NCBI GenBank assembly: GCA_036381235.1
Contig: DASVDE010000032.1
Coordinates: forward strand, 10,486 to 74,485
Length of the DNA: 64,000 nucleotides
Direction: 5' to 3'
From: DASVDE01 sp036381235
GTDB taxonomy: Bacteria > Actinomycetota > Thermoleophilia > Solirubrobacterales > 70-9
Part shown: positions 19,463 to 27,618 of the stretch, piece by piece
How positions within the stretch are numbered: position 1 is the first letter of the stretch
Layout: each line of letters begins with the position of its first letter
The notes under the pieces: generated by a model
Database searches by the model: none
Told to the model about the DNA's origin: nothing
Seen by the model: the letters and a program-made list of their open reading frames with translations, nothing else
Position numbers and translations under genes: made by a program

Positions 19463-20080
19463 GTGAGCAGCTTCCGCATCGTCGTCCTCGCCTCAGGCAG
19501 TGGAACAAACCTGCAGGCGATCCTCGACACCCTGCACGGCCGGGAGGGGATCGAGGTGGTCGGGGTCGGTTCCGACAAGCCGGGGGCGAAGGCGCTGGAT
19601 CGAGCACGCGAGGCCGGGGTCGAAACCGCGGTCTTCCCACGCGACGACTACCCCGAGCGCGACGCGCGTGACGCGGCGCTCGGGGATTGGATCGAGAACC
19701 TTGGCGCTGACCTGATCGCTCTCGCCGGCTACATGCAGCTGCTCAGCGCGGAGTTCGTCGCCCGCTTCCGCCAGCGCATCGTCAACGTCCACCCCGCCCT
19801 GCTGCCGTCGTTCCCCGGACTCGACGCGATCGGCCAGGCGCTCAAGGCCGGGGTGGAGGTGACGGGGGTGACGGTGCACTTCGTCGATGAGGGAGTCGAC
19901 ACCGGCCCGGTGATCGTCCAGCGCGAGGTCGCGGTGCCCGCCGACCGCGATCGCGCCGCGTTGGAGAAGGCGGTCCATGCCGTCGAGCACGAGCTGTATC
20001 CGGAGGCAATCGGCATGATCGCGCGGGGCAAAGCTAGGATCGACCCGAGCGACCCTCGAGCGGTCGTCGTCGATGAGTGA
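19463..20080 (+). CDS. purN: GAR formyltransferase (folate-dependent)
   Basis: Transfers the formyl group of 10-formyl-THF to GAR, giving FGAR. The product is 205 residues. IVVLASGSGTNLQAILDT is the N-terminal phosphate loop, LAGYMQLLSAEFV the folate region, IVNVHPALLPSFPG holds the catalytic Asn-His, and VTVHFVDEGVDTGPVI provides the catalytic Asp. Start is GTG 19463. The gene overlaps purH by 8 bp. purM, which often sits beside purN or purF, is not here. Confidence 0.95.
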   Translation: MSSFRIVVLASGSGTNLQAILDTLHGREGIEVVGVGSDKPGAKALDRAREAGVETAVFPRDDYPERDARDAALGDWIENLGADLIALAGYMQLLSAEFVARFRQRIVNVHPALLPSFPGLDAIGQALKAGVEVTGVTVHFVDEGVDTGPVIVQREVAVPADRDRAALEKAVHAVEHELYPEAIGMIARGKARIDPSDPRAVVVDE

Positions 20081-21689
20081 GGCTCCAGCAGACACCCGAT
20101 CAGAGGCCGTGAACGACGGCGCGATCCGAGTGCGCCGCGCCCTCATCTCGGTCTCCGACAAGACCGGCGTCGCCGACTTCGCCAAAGGACTGGCCGCCCT
20201 CGGCGTGGAGATCCTCTCCACCGGCGGCACCGCGGCCGCCCTTCGCGAGGCCGGGCTCGAGGTGACCGACGTCGCCGAGTTCACCGGCCAGGAGGAGATC
20301 CTCGGCGGCCGGGTGAAGACGCTTCACCCGCGGCTGCACGCGGCGCTGTTGGCGCGGCGCGACGACCCCGAGCACATGGCGACGCTGGAGCGCGAGGGGA
20401 TCGAGCCGATCGACCTGGTCTGCGTCAACCTCTACCCCTTCGAGCAGACCGTCGCCGCCCACGACGTGGCTCCTGAGGTGGCGATCGAGAACATCGACAT
20501 CGGCGGCCCGACGATGATCCGCGCCGCCGCCAAGAACCACGACGGCGTAGCGGTTGTCGTCAAGCCCGAGTCCTACGACGCGGTACTGGCCGAGATGGAG
20601 GAGTCCGGCGGTGAGGTCTCCGCCTCGACCCGACACTGGCTCGCCAACGAGGCTTTCGCCCAGACCGCCCGCTACGACGCGGCGATCAGCCGCTGGTTCT
20701 CGACCTCCTACGAGGAGTTCCCCGAGCACCTCGCGGTCGCCTACGAGAAGGTGCTCGACCTCTCCTACGGCGAGAACCCCCACCAGCGCGCGGCGCTCTA
20801 CTCGGAGGCGGGGATCCGCAGCCACGTGCTCTCGCGGGTCGCGAAGCTGCATGGCCGCGCCCTCTCCTTCAACAACGTGCTCGATCTCGACTCCGCGCGC
20901 AGCCTCGTCGACGACTTCGCCGAGCCCGCCTGCGTGATCGTCAAGCACAACAACCCCTGCGGCGTGGCACTGGGCGAGGGAGCGCTCGACGCCTACCGCA
21001 AGGCGCTGGCCTGCGACCCGATGTCCGCATTCGGCGGAGTGATCGCGCTCAACCGGCCGATCGGCGTCGAGCTGGCCGAGGCGCTGCACGAGAACTTCGT
21101 CGAGGTGCTGATCGCGCCCGACTACGAGGAAGGAGCGCTCGACGTGCTCCAGCAAAAGGAGGCGATCCGCATCCTCTGCAACGAGGAGCGCCGCGAGCCG
21201 GACGCCGCCGAGCGCGACGCGAAACGGGTGCTGGGCGGCCTGCTGATCCAGGACCGCGACGGCGATCCCGAGCCGCGCGAGCTGATGGAGGTGGTAACCG
21301 AGGCGCAACCCAGCGAGGAGCAATGGCGCGACATGCTCTTCGCCTGGACCGTGGTCCGCCACGTCCGCTCCAACGCGATCGTGATCGCAAAGGACGGCGC
21401 CACACTCGGCATCGGCGCCGGGCAGATGAGCCGCGTCGACTCGGTCCGCCTGGCGGTCGAGAAGTGCAACGACGCCCGCGGCGAGGGCGCCGAGGCCCTG
21501 CTGGCCGACTCCTCAGTCGCCTCGGACGCCTTCTTCCCCTTCGCCGACGGGCCACAGGCCGCGATCGAGGCCGGATCCACAGCCGTGATCCAACCCGGCG
21601 GGTCCAAACGCGACGCCGAGGTGATCGAGGCCTGCAACGGGGGCGGCGTCACCATGGTCTTCACCAAGCACCGCCACTTCCGGCACTGA
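20073..21689 (+). CDS. purH: Bifunctional AICAR transformylase / IMP cyclohydrolase
   Basis: Last two steps to IMP. The 538-residue product has the N-terminal IMP cyclohydrolase (MGS-like) domain: ALISVSDKTGVADFAKGL, LSTGGTAAALREAG, and GRVKTLHPRLHAALLARRD. The C-terminal transformylase follows with SYGENPHQRAALY, CVIVKHNNPCGVALG (the conserved Lys-His pair), SAFGGVIALNRPI and the terminal MVFTKHRHFRH. The ATG overlaps the end of purN, so they are coupled. Confidence 0.97.
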   Translation: MSEAPADTRSEAVNDGAIRVRRALISVSDKTGVADFAKGLAALGVEILSTGGTAAALREAGLEVTDVAEFTGQEEILGGRVKTLHPRLHAALLARRDDPEHMATLEREGIEPIDLVCVNLYPFEQTVAAHDVAPEVAIENIDIGGPTMIRAAAKNHDGVAVVVKPESYDAVLAEMEESGGEVSASTRHWLANEAFAQTARYDAAISRWFSTSYEEFPEHLAVAYEKVLDLSYGENPHQRAALYSEAGIRSHVLSRVAKLHGRALSFNNVLDLDSARSLVDDFAEPACVIVKHNNPCGVALGEGALDAYRKALACDPMSAFGGVIALNRPIGVELAEALHENFVEVLIAPDYEEGALDVLQQKEAIRILCNEERREPDAAERDAKRVLGGLLIQDRDGDPEPRELMEVVTEAQPSEEQWRDMLFAWTVVRHVRSNAIVIAKDGATLGIGAGQMSRVDSVRLAVEKCNDARGEGAEALLADSSVASDAFFPFADGPQAAIEAGSTAVIQPGGSKRDAEVIEACNGGGVTMVFTKHRHFRH

Positions 21690-21700
21690 GCGAGCGGCTT

Positions 21701-22117
21701 TTGCGGGCGCTCGTCCAACGAGTCAGCCAGGCCGCGGTGGACGTCGAGGGCGAGCGCGTCGCCCAGATCGGGCCGGGACTGCTCGTCCTGCTCGGGGTCG
21801 GAGTCGACGACGGCGAGGGGGAGGCGGATCGCCTCGCCGACAAGGTGCGGGCACTGCGCATCTTCGACGACGCGGAGGGTCGCATGAACGAGCCGCTGGG
21901 CGACCGAGAGGTTCTCTGCGTGAGCCAGTTCACCCTCTACGGCGACGCCCGCAAGGGCAACCGCCCCAGCTACATCGAGGCCGCCCGTCCCGATCTGGCC
22001 GAGCCCCTCTACGACCGCTTCTGCGACCGGCTCGATGCCGCCAAGGGGGTCTTCGGCGCTTGCATGGGCGTCGCCCTGATCAACGACGGCCCGGTGACTC
22101 TGCTGCTGGAGACCTGA
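21701..22117 (+). CDS. dtd: D-aminoacyl-tRNA deacylase
   Basis: Recycles D-aminoacyl-tRNAs and glycyl-tRNA(Ala) by trans-editing; a homodimer of about 140 residues. Here it is 138 residues. LRALVQRVSQAAVDVEGE is the family N-terminus, so the TTG at 21701 is the start. SQFTLYGDARKGNRPSY carries the SQFTLY motif of the active site, and NDGPVTLLLET the Gly-cisPro motif. It begins 11 bp after purH and is likely in the same transcript, an arrangement with no obvious functional reason. Confidence 0.93.
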   Translation: MRALVQRVSQAAVDVEGERVAQIGPGLLVLLGVGVDDGEGEADRLADKVRALRIFDDAEGRMNEPLGDREVLCVSQFTLYGDARKGNRPSYIEAARPDLAEPLYDRFCDRLDAAKGVFGACMGVALINDGPVTLLLET

Positions 22118-22157
22118 ACGTAGATCGACCTCGCGGGAAGGCGTAATGTGAACGGCG

Positions 22158-23513
22158 ATGCGACCGGAGACCCGATACGCGAGTAGCGGGGAGGTCGGGA
22201 TCGCCTACCAGGCGTTCGGCGAAGGACAGATGGACCTCGTCATCGCCTTCCCGTTCGTCTCACATCTCGACCTGCTGTGGGAGAACCCCGCCCAGGCGCA
22301 TTTCCTGCGGCGGCTGGGCTCCTTCGCGCGAATAATCCTCTTCGACCGCCGCGGGGTGGGCCTCTCCGATCCGGTCGACGGCGCGGCGACGCTGGAGGAG
22401 CGGATGGACGACGTCCGCGCCGTGATGGACGCGGCCGGCTCGGAGCGAGCGGCCCTGCTCGGCATGTCGGAGGGAGCGACGATGTGCATGCTCTTCGCCG
22501 CCACCTACCCCGAGCGCACATCGGCGCTGGTCCTCTGGGGCGCGATGGCGAGGTCCACCGCCGCTCCGGATTACCCCTGGGCGCCCGAGAAGGAGGCCGT
22601 CGAGGAGGCTCAGGCGGAGCTGATCGCCCCGCTCTGGGGCCAGGGGGCGACCGTGGACATCTTTGCGCCGAGCGTCGCCGACGACCCCCGCGCACGGGAG
22701 CTGCAGGCGCGCTTCGAGCGCCAGGCCGCCAGCCCTCTGCGGGTGCGGCAGCTGCTGGAGATGTTCCTCGACACCGACGTGCGGGACGTGCTGCCGTTGA
22801 TCCAGGCCCCAACCCTGGTCCTGCACCGCCGCTGCGACCCGGCCGTGAACCATCGCGCCGCGCGCTGGCTGGCGGAGCAGATCGCGGACAGCCGCTACAT
22901 CGAGTTCGAGGGCAAGGACCACTTCCCATGGGTTGGGGACAGCAACGCGGCGCTGGAGGCGATCGAGGAGTTCCTGACGGGAGTGCGCCCCGGGCCGGCG
23001 CCGGAGCGAGTGCTGGCAACCGTCCTGTTCACCGACATCGTCGACTCCACCCAACTCGCGACGGAGTTGGGCGACCGCCGCTGGCGCGACCTTCTCGAGG
23101 AGCACCAGAAGGTGGTCCGCAAATGGCTCGAGCGTTTCGATGGACGCGAGGTGAAGACCACGGGCGATGGCTTTCTGGCGATCTTCGACGGGCCGACGCG
23201 GGCGGTCGAGTGCGCCAGGGCGATCGCCGATGACATGCCGTCGCTCGGCATCGAGGTACGCGCCGGCCTGCATACCGGAGAGGTCGAGCTGATGGGCGAT
23301 GACGTGGGCGGCATCGCGGTCCACGTTGCCGCGCGAATCTCCGCCCTCGCCGGCCCAGGGCAGGTGCTCGCTTCGCGAACGGTGCGCGACCTCGCCACCG
23401 GCTCGGGCATTGGCTTCGACTCGCTCGGCCAACGCACCCTGAAAGGCATGCCCGACGAATGGGACATCTTCGCGGTCACCTCCACGCCGCTCACAGCGGG
23501 CGTCGTCGATTGA
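22158..23513 (+). CDS. Alpha/beta-hydrolase fused to class III nucleotide cyclase
   Basis: A 451-residue fusion. Residues 1-275 form an alpha/beta-hydrolase: RRGVGLSDPVDGA, nucleophile elbow GMSEGA and a late His in GKDHFPWVGD. Residues 280-451 form a class III cyclase: FTDIVDSTQLA (metal Asp), VKTTGDGFLAIFDGP (base-selecting Lys, second metal Asp) and GIAVHVAARISALAGPG. The transition-state Asn of canonical cyclases is His here (AVHVAAR), which as I recall is usual in this hydrolase-cyclase group. It may make cAMP in response to a small ligand seen by the hydrolase domain; ligand and product are inference. TAATGT lies 8 nt before ATG, so the message is probably leaderless. Confidence 0.88.
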   Translation: MRPETRYASSGEVGIAYQAFGEGQMDLVIAFPFVSHLDLLWENPAQAHFLRRLGSFARIILFDRRGVGLSDPVDGAATLEERMDDVRAVMDAAGSERAALLGMSEGATMCMLFAATYPERTSALVLWGAMARSTAAPDYPWAPEKEAVEEAQAELIAPLWGQGATVDIFAPSVADDPRARELQARFERQAASPLRVRQLLEMFLDTDVRDVLPLIQAPTLVLHRRCDPAVNHRAARWLAEQIADSRYIEFEGKDHFPWVGDSNAALEAIEEFLTGVRPGPAPERVLATVLFTDIVDSTQLATELGDRRWRDLLEEHQKVVRKWLERFDGREVKTTGDGFLAIFDGPTRAVECARAIADDMPSLGIEVRAGLHTGEVELMGDDVGGIAVHVAARISALAGPGQVLASRTVRDLATGSGIGFDSLGQRTLKGMPDEWDIFAVTSTPLTAGVVD

Positions 23514-23557
23514 GCCGCCCCGCCGCAAGCTCCACCCTGACCCGGCCAGCCCCCCGC

Positions 23558-24064
23558 CTACGATTCTGTCTCGAACCGCACGGGTTCGGGCGCATAGATC
23601 ATTCGGCCGTCTCCCGACCTAATGAATGCCACAACGCCATGGAACGAATCGGACTGCTTATGTAGGGACACCTCACGATTGAGGTCTTCCGCAGGCATCT
23701 CCCATGAGTCTGAGGACTCTCCTTCGAGTCGGTAGGGCAATAGGGGCGACCCCTCTGCGTTCTTGACAGAGACGATGGTCTTGTCCGTGGGCTTTCCGTA
23801 CGGATCGAGAAATGCGAATCCCCAGCCGGCAATCGTCGTCGATGAGCGGCCCTTGTTGATCGCAACAACGGATGCGTATTGATCGCCCCATTGACTGGGA
23901 TCTCCTCTGAGCTTCTCGGCTTCCTCGGCAGACAGCTTGTAGGCCGTCTTGAACTCGCAGTGCAGCAGGCTCCCCTGCTCTTTGTGGACGCGATAAGTGA
24001 CAAGAACGGCCGCAATCGCTGTCAACGCGGAAATAATTGAAACAACCAGGGCTGCGACAGCCAT
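23558..24064 (-). CDS. Orphan single-pass membrane protein, AT-richer than its neighbours
   Basis: No family recognised. 168 residues: an N-terminal membrane segment (ALVVSIISALTAIAAVLVTY), then a soluble domain of about 140 residues with SVVAINKGRSSTTIAGWGFAFLD, which suggests an immunoglobulin-like beta-sandwich outside or inside the membrane. Base composition is clearly lower in GC and codon choice is looser (Ile ATC/ATT, Lys AAG/AAA mixed) than in flanking genes. It lies directly beside tRNA-Lys, a common integration site, and has no operon partner. Recent acquisition is inferred; no integrase or att repeat is visible. Confidence 0.7.
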   Translation of the reverse strand: MAVAALVVSIISALTAIAAVLVTYRVHKEQGSLLHCEFKTAYKLSAEEAEKLRGDPSQWGDQYASVVAINKGRSSTTIAGWGFAFLDPYGKPTDKTIVSVKNAEGSPLLPYRLEGESSDSWEMPAEDLNREVSLHKQSDSFHGVVAFIRSGDGRMIYAPEPVRFETES

Positions 24065-24078
24065 ACCGGGCGAGTCTA

Positions 24079-24152
24079 TGCCCCCGCCGGGACTCGAACC
24101 CGGGCCGCGCGGCTTAAAAGGCCGCCGCTCTAACCAACTGAGCTACGGGGGC
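24079..24152 (-). tRNA. tRNA-Lys (UUU)
   Basis: Read on the minus strand, the 7-bp acceptor GCCCCCG pairs with CGGGGGC; the D arm is GCTCAGTTGGTTAGAGC. The anticodon stem GCGGC/GCCGC holds the loop CTTTTAA with anticodon TTT; the T arm is CCGGG-TTCGAGT-CCCGG. The discriminator is A and CCA is not encoded. All cloverleaf stems pair by eye. Confidence 0.95.
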
Positions 24153-24169
24153 AGCAGGGCCATCGTAGG

Positions 24170-25171
24170 TCAAGACAGCTCGGGCAGGCCGTCATCGGGA
24201 GTCGATGCTTCGGCGTGTGTGCGACGCGGAATGCGGCCGGCACGGTGGGCGGCGTGGCCGGCCTCAACCGCCTGACGCAGGGCGGCGGCCATCGCCGCCG
24301 AGTTCTGAGCGCCGAAGATCGAGCTGGCCGCCATCACCGCATCGCAACCAAGCTCCATCGCCAGAGCGGCGTCGGAGGCAGTGCCGATGCCGGCGTCGAG
24401 GATGACCGGGACGGCGGCGCGCTCGACGATTATCGCCAGGTTGTAGGGGTTGCGGATGCCGGCGCCCGAGCCGATCGGCGAGCCGAGCGGCATCACCGCG
24501 GCGCAGCCCGCCTCCTCCAGCCGACGGGCGAGGATCGGGTCGTCATTGGTGTAAGGGAGGACCGTGAAGCCGTCGGCGACCAGCGCCTCGGCAGCGTCGA
24601 GCAGCTCGACCGCGTCGGGGTACAGCGTGCGGTCGTCCCCGATCACCTCGAGCTTGATCCAGTCCGTCCCAAACGCTTCGCGGGCGAGTTGGGCGGTTCG
24701 CACCGCGTCCCGGGCCGTGTAGCAGCCGGCGGTGTTGGGGAGAGCGAAAAGGCCGAGGCGATCGAGCACGTCGAGGACCGAGCCCTTGGCGTCGGGGTCG
24801 ATGCGCCGCAGCGCGACGGTGACGATCTCTGTGCCGGAGGCGACGAGAGCCTCCTCCATCTGCTCCAGGGAGCGGAAGCCGCCGGTGCCGGCGATCAGCC
24901 GAGAGGTCCACTCGCGTCCGCCGAGCGACCAGGTCTGCGCCGCTACCGCGGTGGGCTCGTCGACCGCTCCCCCCTGGATCGCGGCGAGCACCTCCACCTT
25001 GTTCCCCTCGCTGAGGGGTGTCAAATCCCAACCCGCGCGGGGCACAACCTCGCCGTCGACCGCGACCGCCACCCCCCGGGCCGTCTTATCGACGCCGGAC
25101 TCGCGCACCGCATCGGCCAGGGTCGCGCCGTCTGCCAGCTCACACGGCTCGCCGTTCAGCTCGATCCTCAC
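24170..25171 (-). CDS. thiSG: ThiS-ThiG fusion (sulfur carrier plus thiazole synthase)
   Basis: 333 residues. Residues 1-68 are the ThiS sulfur carrier: RIELNGEPCELADGATLADA and the C-terminal ...VLAAIQGG. In stand-alone ThiS the Gly-Gly ends the protein and is thiocarboxylated; here it continues into a short linker and ThiG (about 78-320). ThiG has RLIAGTGGF, WIKLEVIGD (Schiff-base Lys), GSPIGSGAGIRNP and LDAGIGTASDAALAMELG. It makes thiazole phosphate from DXP, glycine-imine and ThiS sulfur. Fusions of this order are known, but how the Gly-Gly is activated is not obvious. GTG 25171 overlaps the thiO stop. It shares the TPP riboswitch with thiO. Confidence 0.93.
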   Translation of the reverse strand: MRIELNGEPCELADGATLADAVRESGVDKTARGVAVAVDGEVVPRAGWDLTPLSEGNKVEVLAAIQGGAVDEPTAVAAQTWSLGGREWTSRLIAGTGGFRSLEQMEEALVASGTEIVTVALRRIDPDAKGSVLDVLDRLGLFALPNTAGCYTARDAVRTAQLAREAFGTDWIKLEVIGDDRTLYPDAVELLDAAEALVADGFTVLPYTNDDPILARRLEEAGCAAVMPLGSPIGSGAGIRNPYNLAIIVERAAVPVILDAGIGTASDAALAMELGCDAVMAASSIFGAQNSAAMAAALRQAVEAGHAAHRAGRIPRRTHAEASTPDDGLPELS

Positions 25172-26265
25172 GCCGCCACCCCCAGCAAGGCCTCGGCGAC
25201 GCGCTCGGCGGTGATCGGCGCCAGCAGGATTCCGTTGCGGTAGTGCCCGGTTGCCAAGAGCAGACCGTCGATTGCGCCAGGACCGACCAGGGGCAGGTTG
25301 TCCGGCGTACCCGGCCGCAGCCCGGCCATCGCCTCGACCAGCTCCATCTCCGCCACCTCGGGAAGCAGGCGATATGCCTCGCGCAACAGCTCGTGGACGC
25401 CCCCGGCGGTGACCGTCGTGTCGAAGCCGAGTTCCTCGACCGTGGCCCCGACGATCAGCCGGCCGTCGGGGCGTGGCACGAGGTAGACGCGCTCGGAGGC
25501 GAGGATCCGCGTGATCGGAGGCTCGCGGTCGAGCGGCGCCAGCTCGACGACCTGCCCCTTGACCGGGCGGACGGGGGGCCGGGCTTCCTCGGGCAGCCAC
25601 TCGGTCTGGCCCGAGTGGGCTCCCGTCGCGAGGATCACGGCTGCTCCGCGCAGCTCCTCCCCGTCGACGGTGCGCACCCCGGCGATCGCCTCGCCTTCGA
25701 ACAGCGCGGCCGAGACCTCGACGCCGCTGCGCAGCTCCGCCCCGGCATCCTCAAGGGCGACCCACAGAGCGGCGGTGAGCGTGCGTGGGTCGACGGCGGC
25801 CTCGCCCGCCGCGTACACGCCACCGTGAAAAGAAGGGGTCAGCCCCGGCTCCAAGTCGCGGCAGCGGCGCGGGGGCAGCCACTCCGCTTCGAGGCCGAGC
25901 GAGCGCTGCAGGTCGTGGACACGGCGTAGCTCCGCCGCCTCGTCGCGATCGAGGGCGATGTGCAAAGCGCCGCAACGCTCGTAGCCGGTCGACATCCCGC
26001 TCGCCGCCTCCAGCTCGGCGACGAAGCCCGGGTACAACTCGGAGGCGGCGAGGGTCAGCTCCAGCAGCTCGGGCTCGCCGAAGGTCAGCTCGCCGACAGG
26101 CGCCAGCATTCCCGCTGCGACCCGCGTCGCGCCGGCCGGCGGCCGCTCGCGGTCGAGCACCGCGATCTTCGCCCCGCGCTGCGCCGCGCGCCACGCGCAG
26201 GCGAGTCCGATGATTCCTCCACCAACGACGATCGCGTCGAAACTTCGCTTAGAGCTCTCGGTCAT
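25168..26265 (-). CDS. thiO: Glycine oxidase ThiO
   Basis: FAD-dependent oxidase of 365 residues that converts glycine to the iminoacetate used by ThiG. N-terminal FAD site DAIVVGGGIIGLACAWRAAQRG, the ThiO signature GATRVAAGMLAPVGE, and the C-terminal LRPGTPDNLPLVGPG plus ATGHYRNGILLAPIT, all typical of DadA-like ThiO. The start ATG 26265 is preceded by GGAGG seven bases upstream; the open frame continues upstream through the riboswitch and is not coding there. Overlap with thiSG indicates coupling. Confidence 0.95.
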   Translation of the reverse strand: MTESSKRSFDAIVVGGGIIGLACAWRAAQRGAKIAVLDRERPPAGATRVAAGMLAPVGELTFGEPELLELTLAASELYPGFVAELEAASGMSTGYERCGALHIALDRDEAAELRRVHDLQRSLGLEAEWLPPRRCRDLEPGLTPSFHGGVYAAGEAAVDPRTLTAALWVALEDAGAELRSGVEVSAALFEGEAIAGVRTVDGEELRGAAVILATGAHSGQTEWLPEEARPPVRPVKGQVVELAPLDREPPITRILASERVYLVPRPDGRLIVGATVEELGFDTTVTAGGVHELLREAYRLLPEVAEMELVEAMAGLRPGTPDNLPLVGPGAIDGLLLATGHYRNGILLAPITAERVAEALLGVAA

Positions 26266-26267
26266 CT

Positions 26268-26352
26268 TGCCTCCGCCGGCATTACCCGGATCAGGTCCAA
26301 ACGGTCGGTGGCCTCGCTGCCACCCTCTCAGCCTTCGTTGGCTCCCGTACAC
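26268..26352 (-). promoter_or_regulatory. TPP riboswitch (THI element) of thiO-thiSG
   Basis: On the minus strand the sequence runs ACGGGAGCC...GGCTGAGAGGG...GGACCTGATCCGGGTAATGCCGGCGGAGG, containing the invariant CTGAGA and ACCTGATCCGGGTAATGCC blocks of the thiamine pyrophosphate aptamer, with the variable P3 stem (TGGCAGCGAGGCCA) between. The 3' end of the aptamer runs straight into the ribosome site of thiO (GGAGG), so control is most likely by blocking translation when TPP is bound. Confidence 0.95.
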
Positions 26353-26404
26353 AGCGATGCTACCCCTCCGGCCAACTGCGCCTAGCCGCAACACCAAAAG
26401 CGCG

Positions 26405-27103
26405 ATGATTGTTCATATGAGCCTCGCCACCCCAGAAGCTCACGGCCCGCTGCGCCGCGAGCGGTTACGCACCGCGCGGCTCTACTTCTGCTGCGACGCT
26501 CGCCCTGACGGCCAGGACCCCGAACCCCTGCTGCGGGCGGCGCTGACCGGCGGCGTCGACATCGTCCAACTGCGAGAGAAGACCCTGCCCCGCCGCGAGA
26601 TCGAGCTTGCCGCGCTCACCTTCCGCCGCCTCTGCGACACCCACAGCGCCCTGTTCATCGTCAACGACGATCCCGACCTGGCCCGCGCCTGCAATGCCGA
26701 CGGCGTCCACGTCGGGCAGGACGACATGCCCGTGGAGAGGGTGCGCGAGCTGCTCGGGCCGGAGGCGGTCGTCGGCCTCTCGACTCATTCGGAAGCGCAG
26801 CTCGCAGCGGCGAACGAGGCGCCGGTGGATTACGTCAGCGTCGGGCCGATTTGGGAGACGCCAACGAAGGAGGGACGACCGGCGGTGGGGCTCGAGCTGG
26901 TTTCCCATGCCGCGGAGAGTGCTGTCCATCCCTTCTTCGCCATCGGTGGCATCGACCCGCTCAACGCCGAGCAGGTGGTTGCGGCCGGCGCCGAGCGCCT
27001 CTGCGTGGTGCGGGCGATCCGCGATGCGGACGATCCCGCCGCGGCGGCCGAGCGCCTGCGCTCCGCCTTCGCGGCACTGGGAGACGTGGCCCCGGGTGGC
27101 TGA
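26405..27103 (+). CDS. thiE: Thiamine-phosphate synthase
   Basis: Joins HMP-PP and thiazole phosphate to thiamine phosphate. 232 residues from ATG 26405 (an ATG at 26417 is also possible). TIM-barrel motifs: GGVDIVQLREKTLPRRE, FIVNDDPDLARACNADGVHVGQDD (Mg and pyrophosphate site), VVGLSTHSEAQ, YVSVGPIWETPTKEG and FFAIGGIDPLNAEQVV. It is divergent from the riboswitch-controlled thiO-thiSG pair and shows no riboswitch of its own. thiC, thiD and thiL are not in the window. Overlaps the next membrane gene by 8 bp. Confidence 0.94.
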   Translation: MIVHMSLATPEAHGPLRRERLRTARLYFCCDARPDGQDPEPLLRAALTGGVDIVQLREKTLPRREIELAALTFRRLCDTHSALFIVNDDPDLARACNADGVHVGQDDMPVERVRELLGPEAVVGLSTHSEAQLAAANEAPVDYVSVGPIWETPTKEGRPAVGLELVSHAAESAVHPFFAIGGIDPLNAEQVVAAGAERLCVVRAIRDADDPAAAAERLRSAFAALGDVAPGG

Positions 27104-27590
27104 CGCCAAGCGAAAGCGAAAGCAGCGGGGCGAGGGGACCCCGCGTGAGCGAATGGAGCGCGGCTACGCCCGCGCCGAGGAGCGCAATCGGGCGGTACGG
27201 GAAGCGCTGGAGCCTCTGGACGCCGGCGAGCGCCCACTGGTGGTGACGATCGGCGCCGTCCTCTCGGGCCTGCTGGCCCTCTCGATCCTCGCCGGCTACG
27301 TCGCCGGGGTTGAGGTCAACGGGGAGCAGCCCCGTTTGGCGCAGGCCCTGGCTCCCGCGCTGCTGATGGGAATCATGGCCTGGGGCATGTGGCACGCCCG
27401 CTACTGGGCCGTGCTCGGCTTCCAGCTGATTCTCGTCTTCCTGATCTTCAGCGCCGTCTTCGGCCTCGCCGTGCAGGCCGCCTCCCTCGCCGAGGTGGCC
27501 GCGACGCTGGGCCTGCTCGCCGTCTCCGGCAGCTTCTTCTACTTCATGGTCAAGGCGATGGCACGGATTCAGATGCCCAAACGGGGCTAG
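27096..27590 (+). CDS. Four-helix membrane protein with basic coiled N-terminus
   Basis: 164 residues, no family recognised. A strongly basic/acidic N-terminal 55 residues (DAKRKRKQRGEGTPRERMERGY) are predicted helical and cytoplasmic. Four membrane segments follow: LVVTIGAVLSGLLALSILAG, ALAPALLMGIMAWGMW, VLGFQLILVFLIFSAVFGLA and AATLGLLAVSGSFFYFMV. The GTG start overlaps the end of thiE. Position at the end of a thiE transcript is its only functional hint; thiamine transport would need more evidence. Confidence 0.78.
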   Translation: MADAKRKRKQRGEGTPRERMERGYARAEERNRAVREALEPLDAGERPLVVTIGAVLSGLLALSILAGYVAGVEVNGEQPRLAQALAPALLMGIMAWGMWHARYWAVLGFQLILVFLIFSAVFGLAVQAASLAEVAATLGLLAVSGSFFYFMVKAMARIQMPKRG

Positions 27591-27618
27591 CGCTTCCGCT
27601 TCTATAGGCTCCCCGACC

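Noticed and set aside
24061..24160. att-like direct repeat of the tRNA-Lys 3' end
   Set aside because: I found no second copy of the tRNA 3' segment near the orphan gene, so no island boundary can be claimed.
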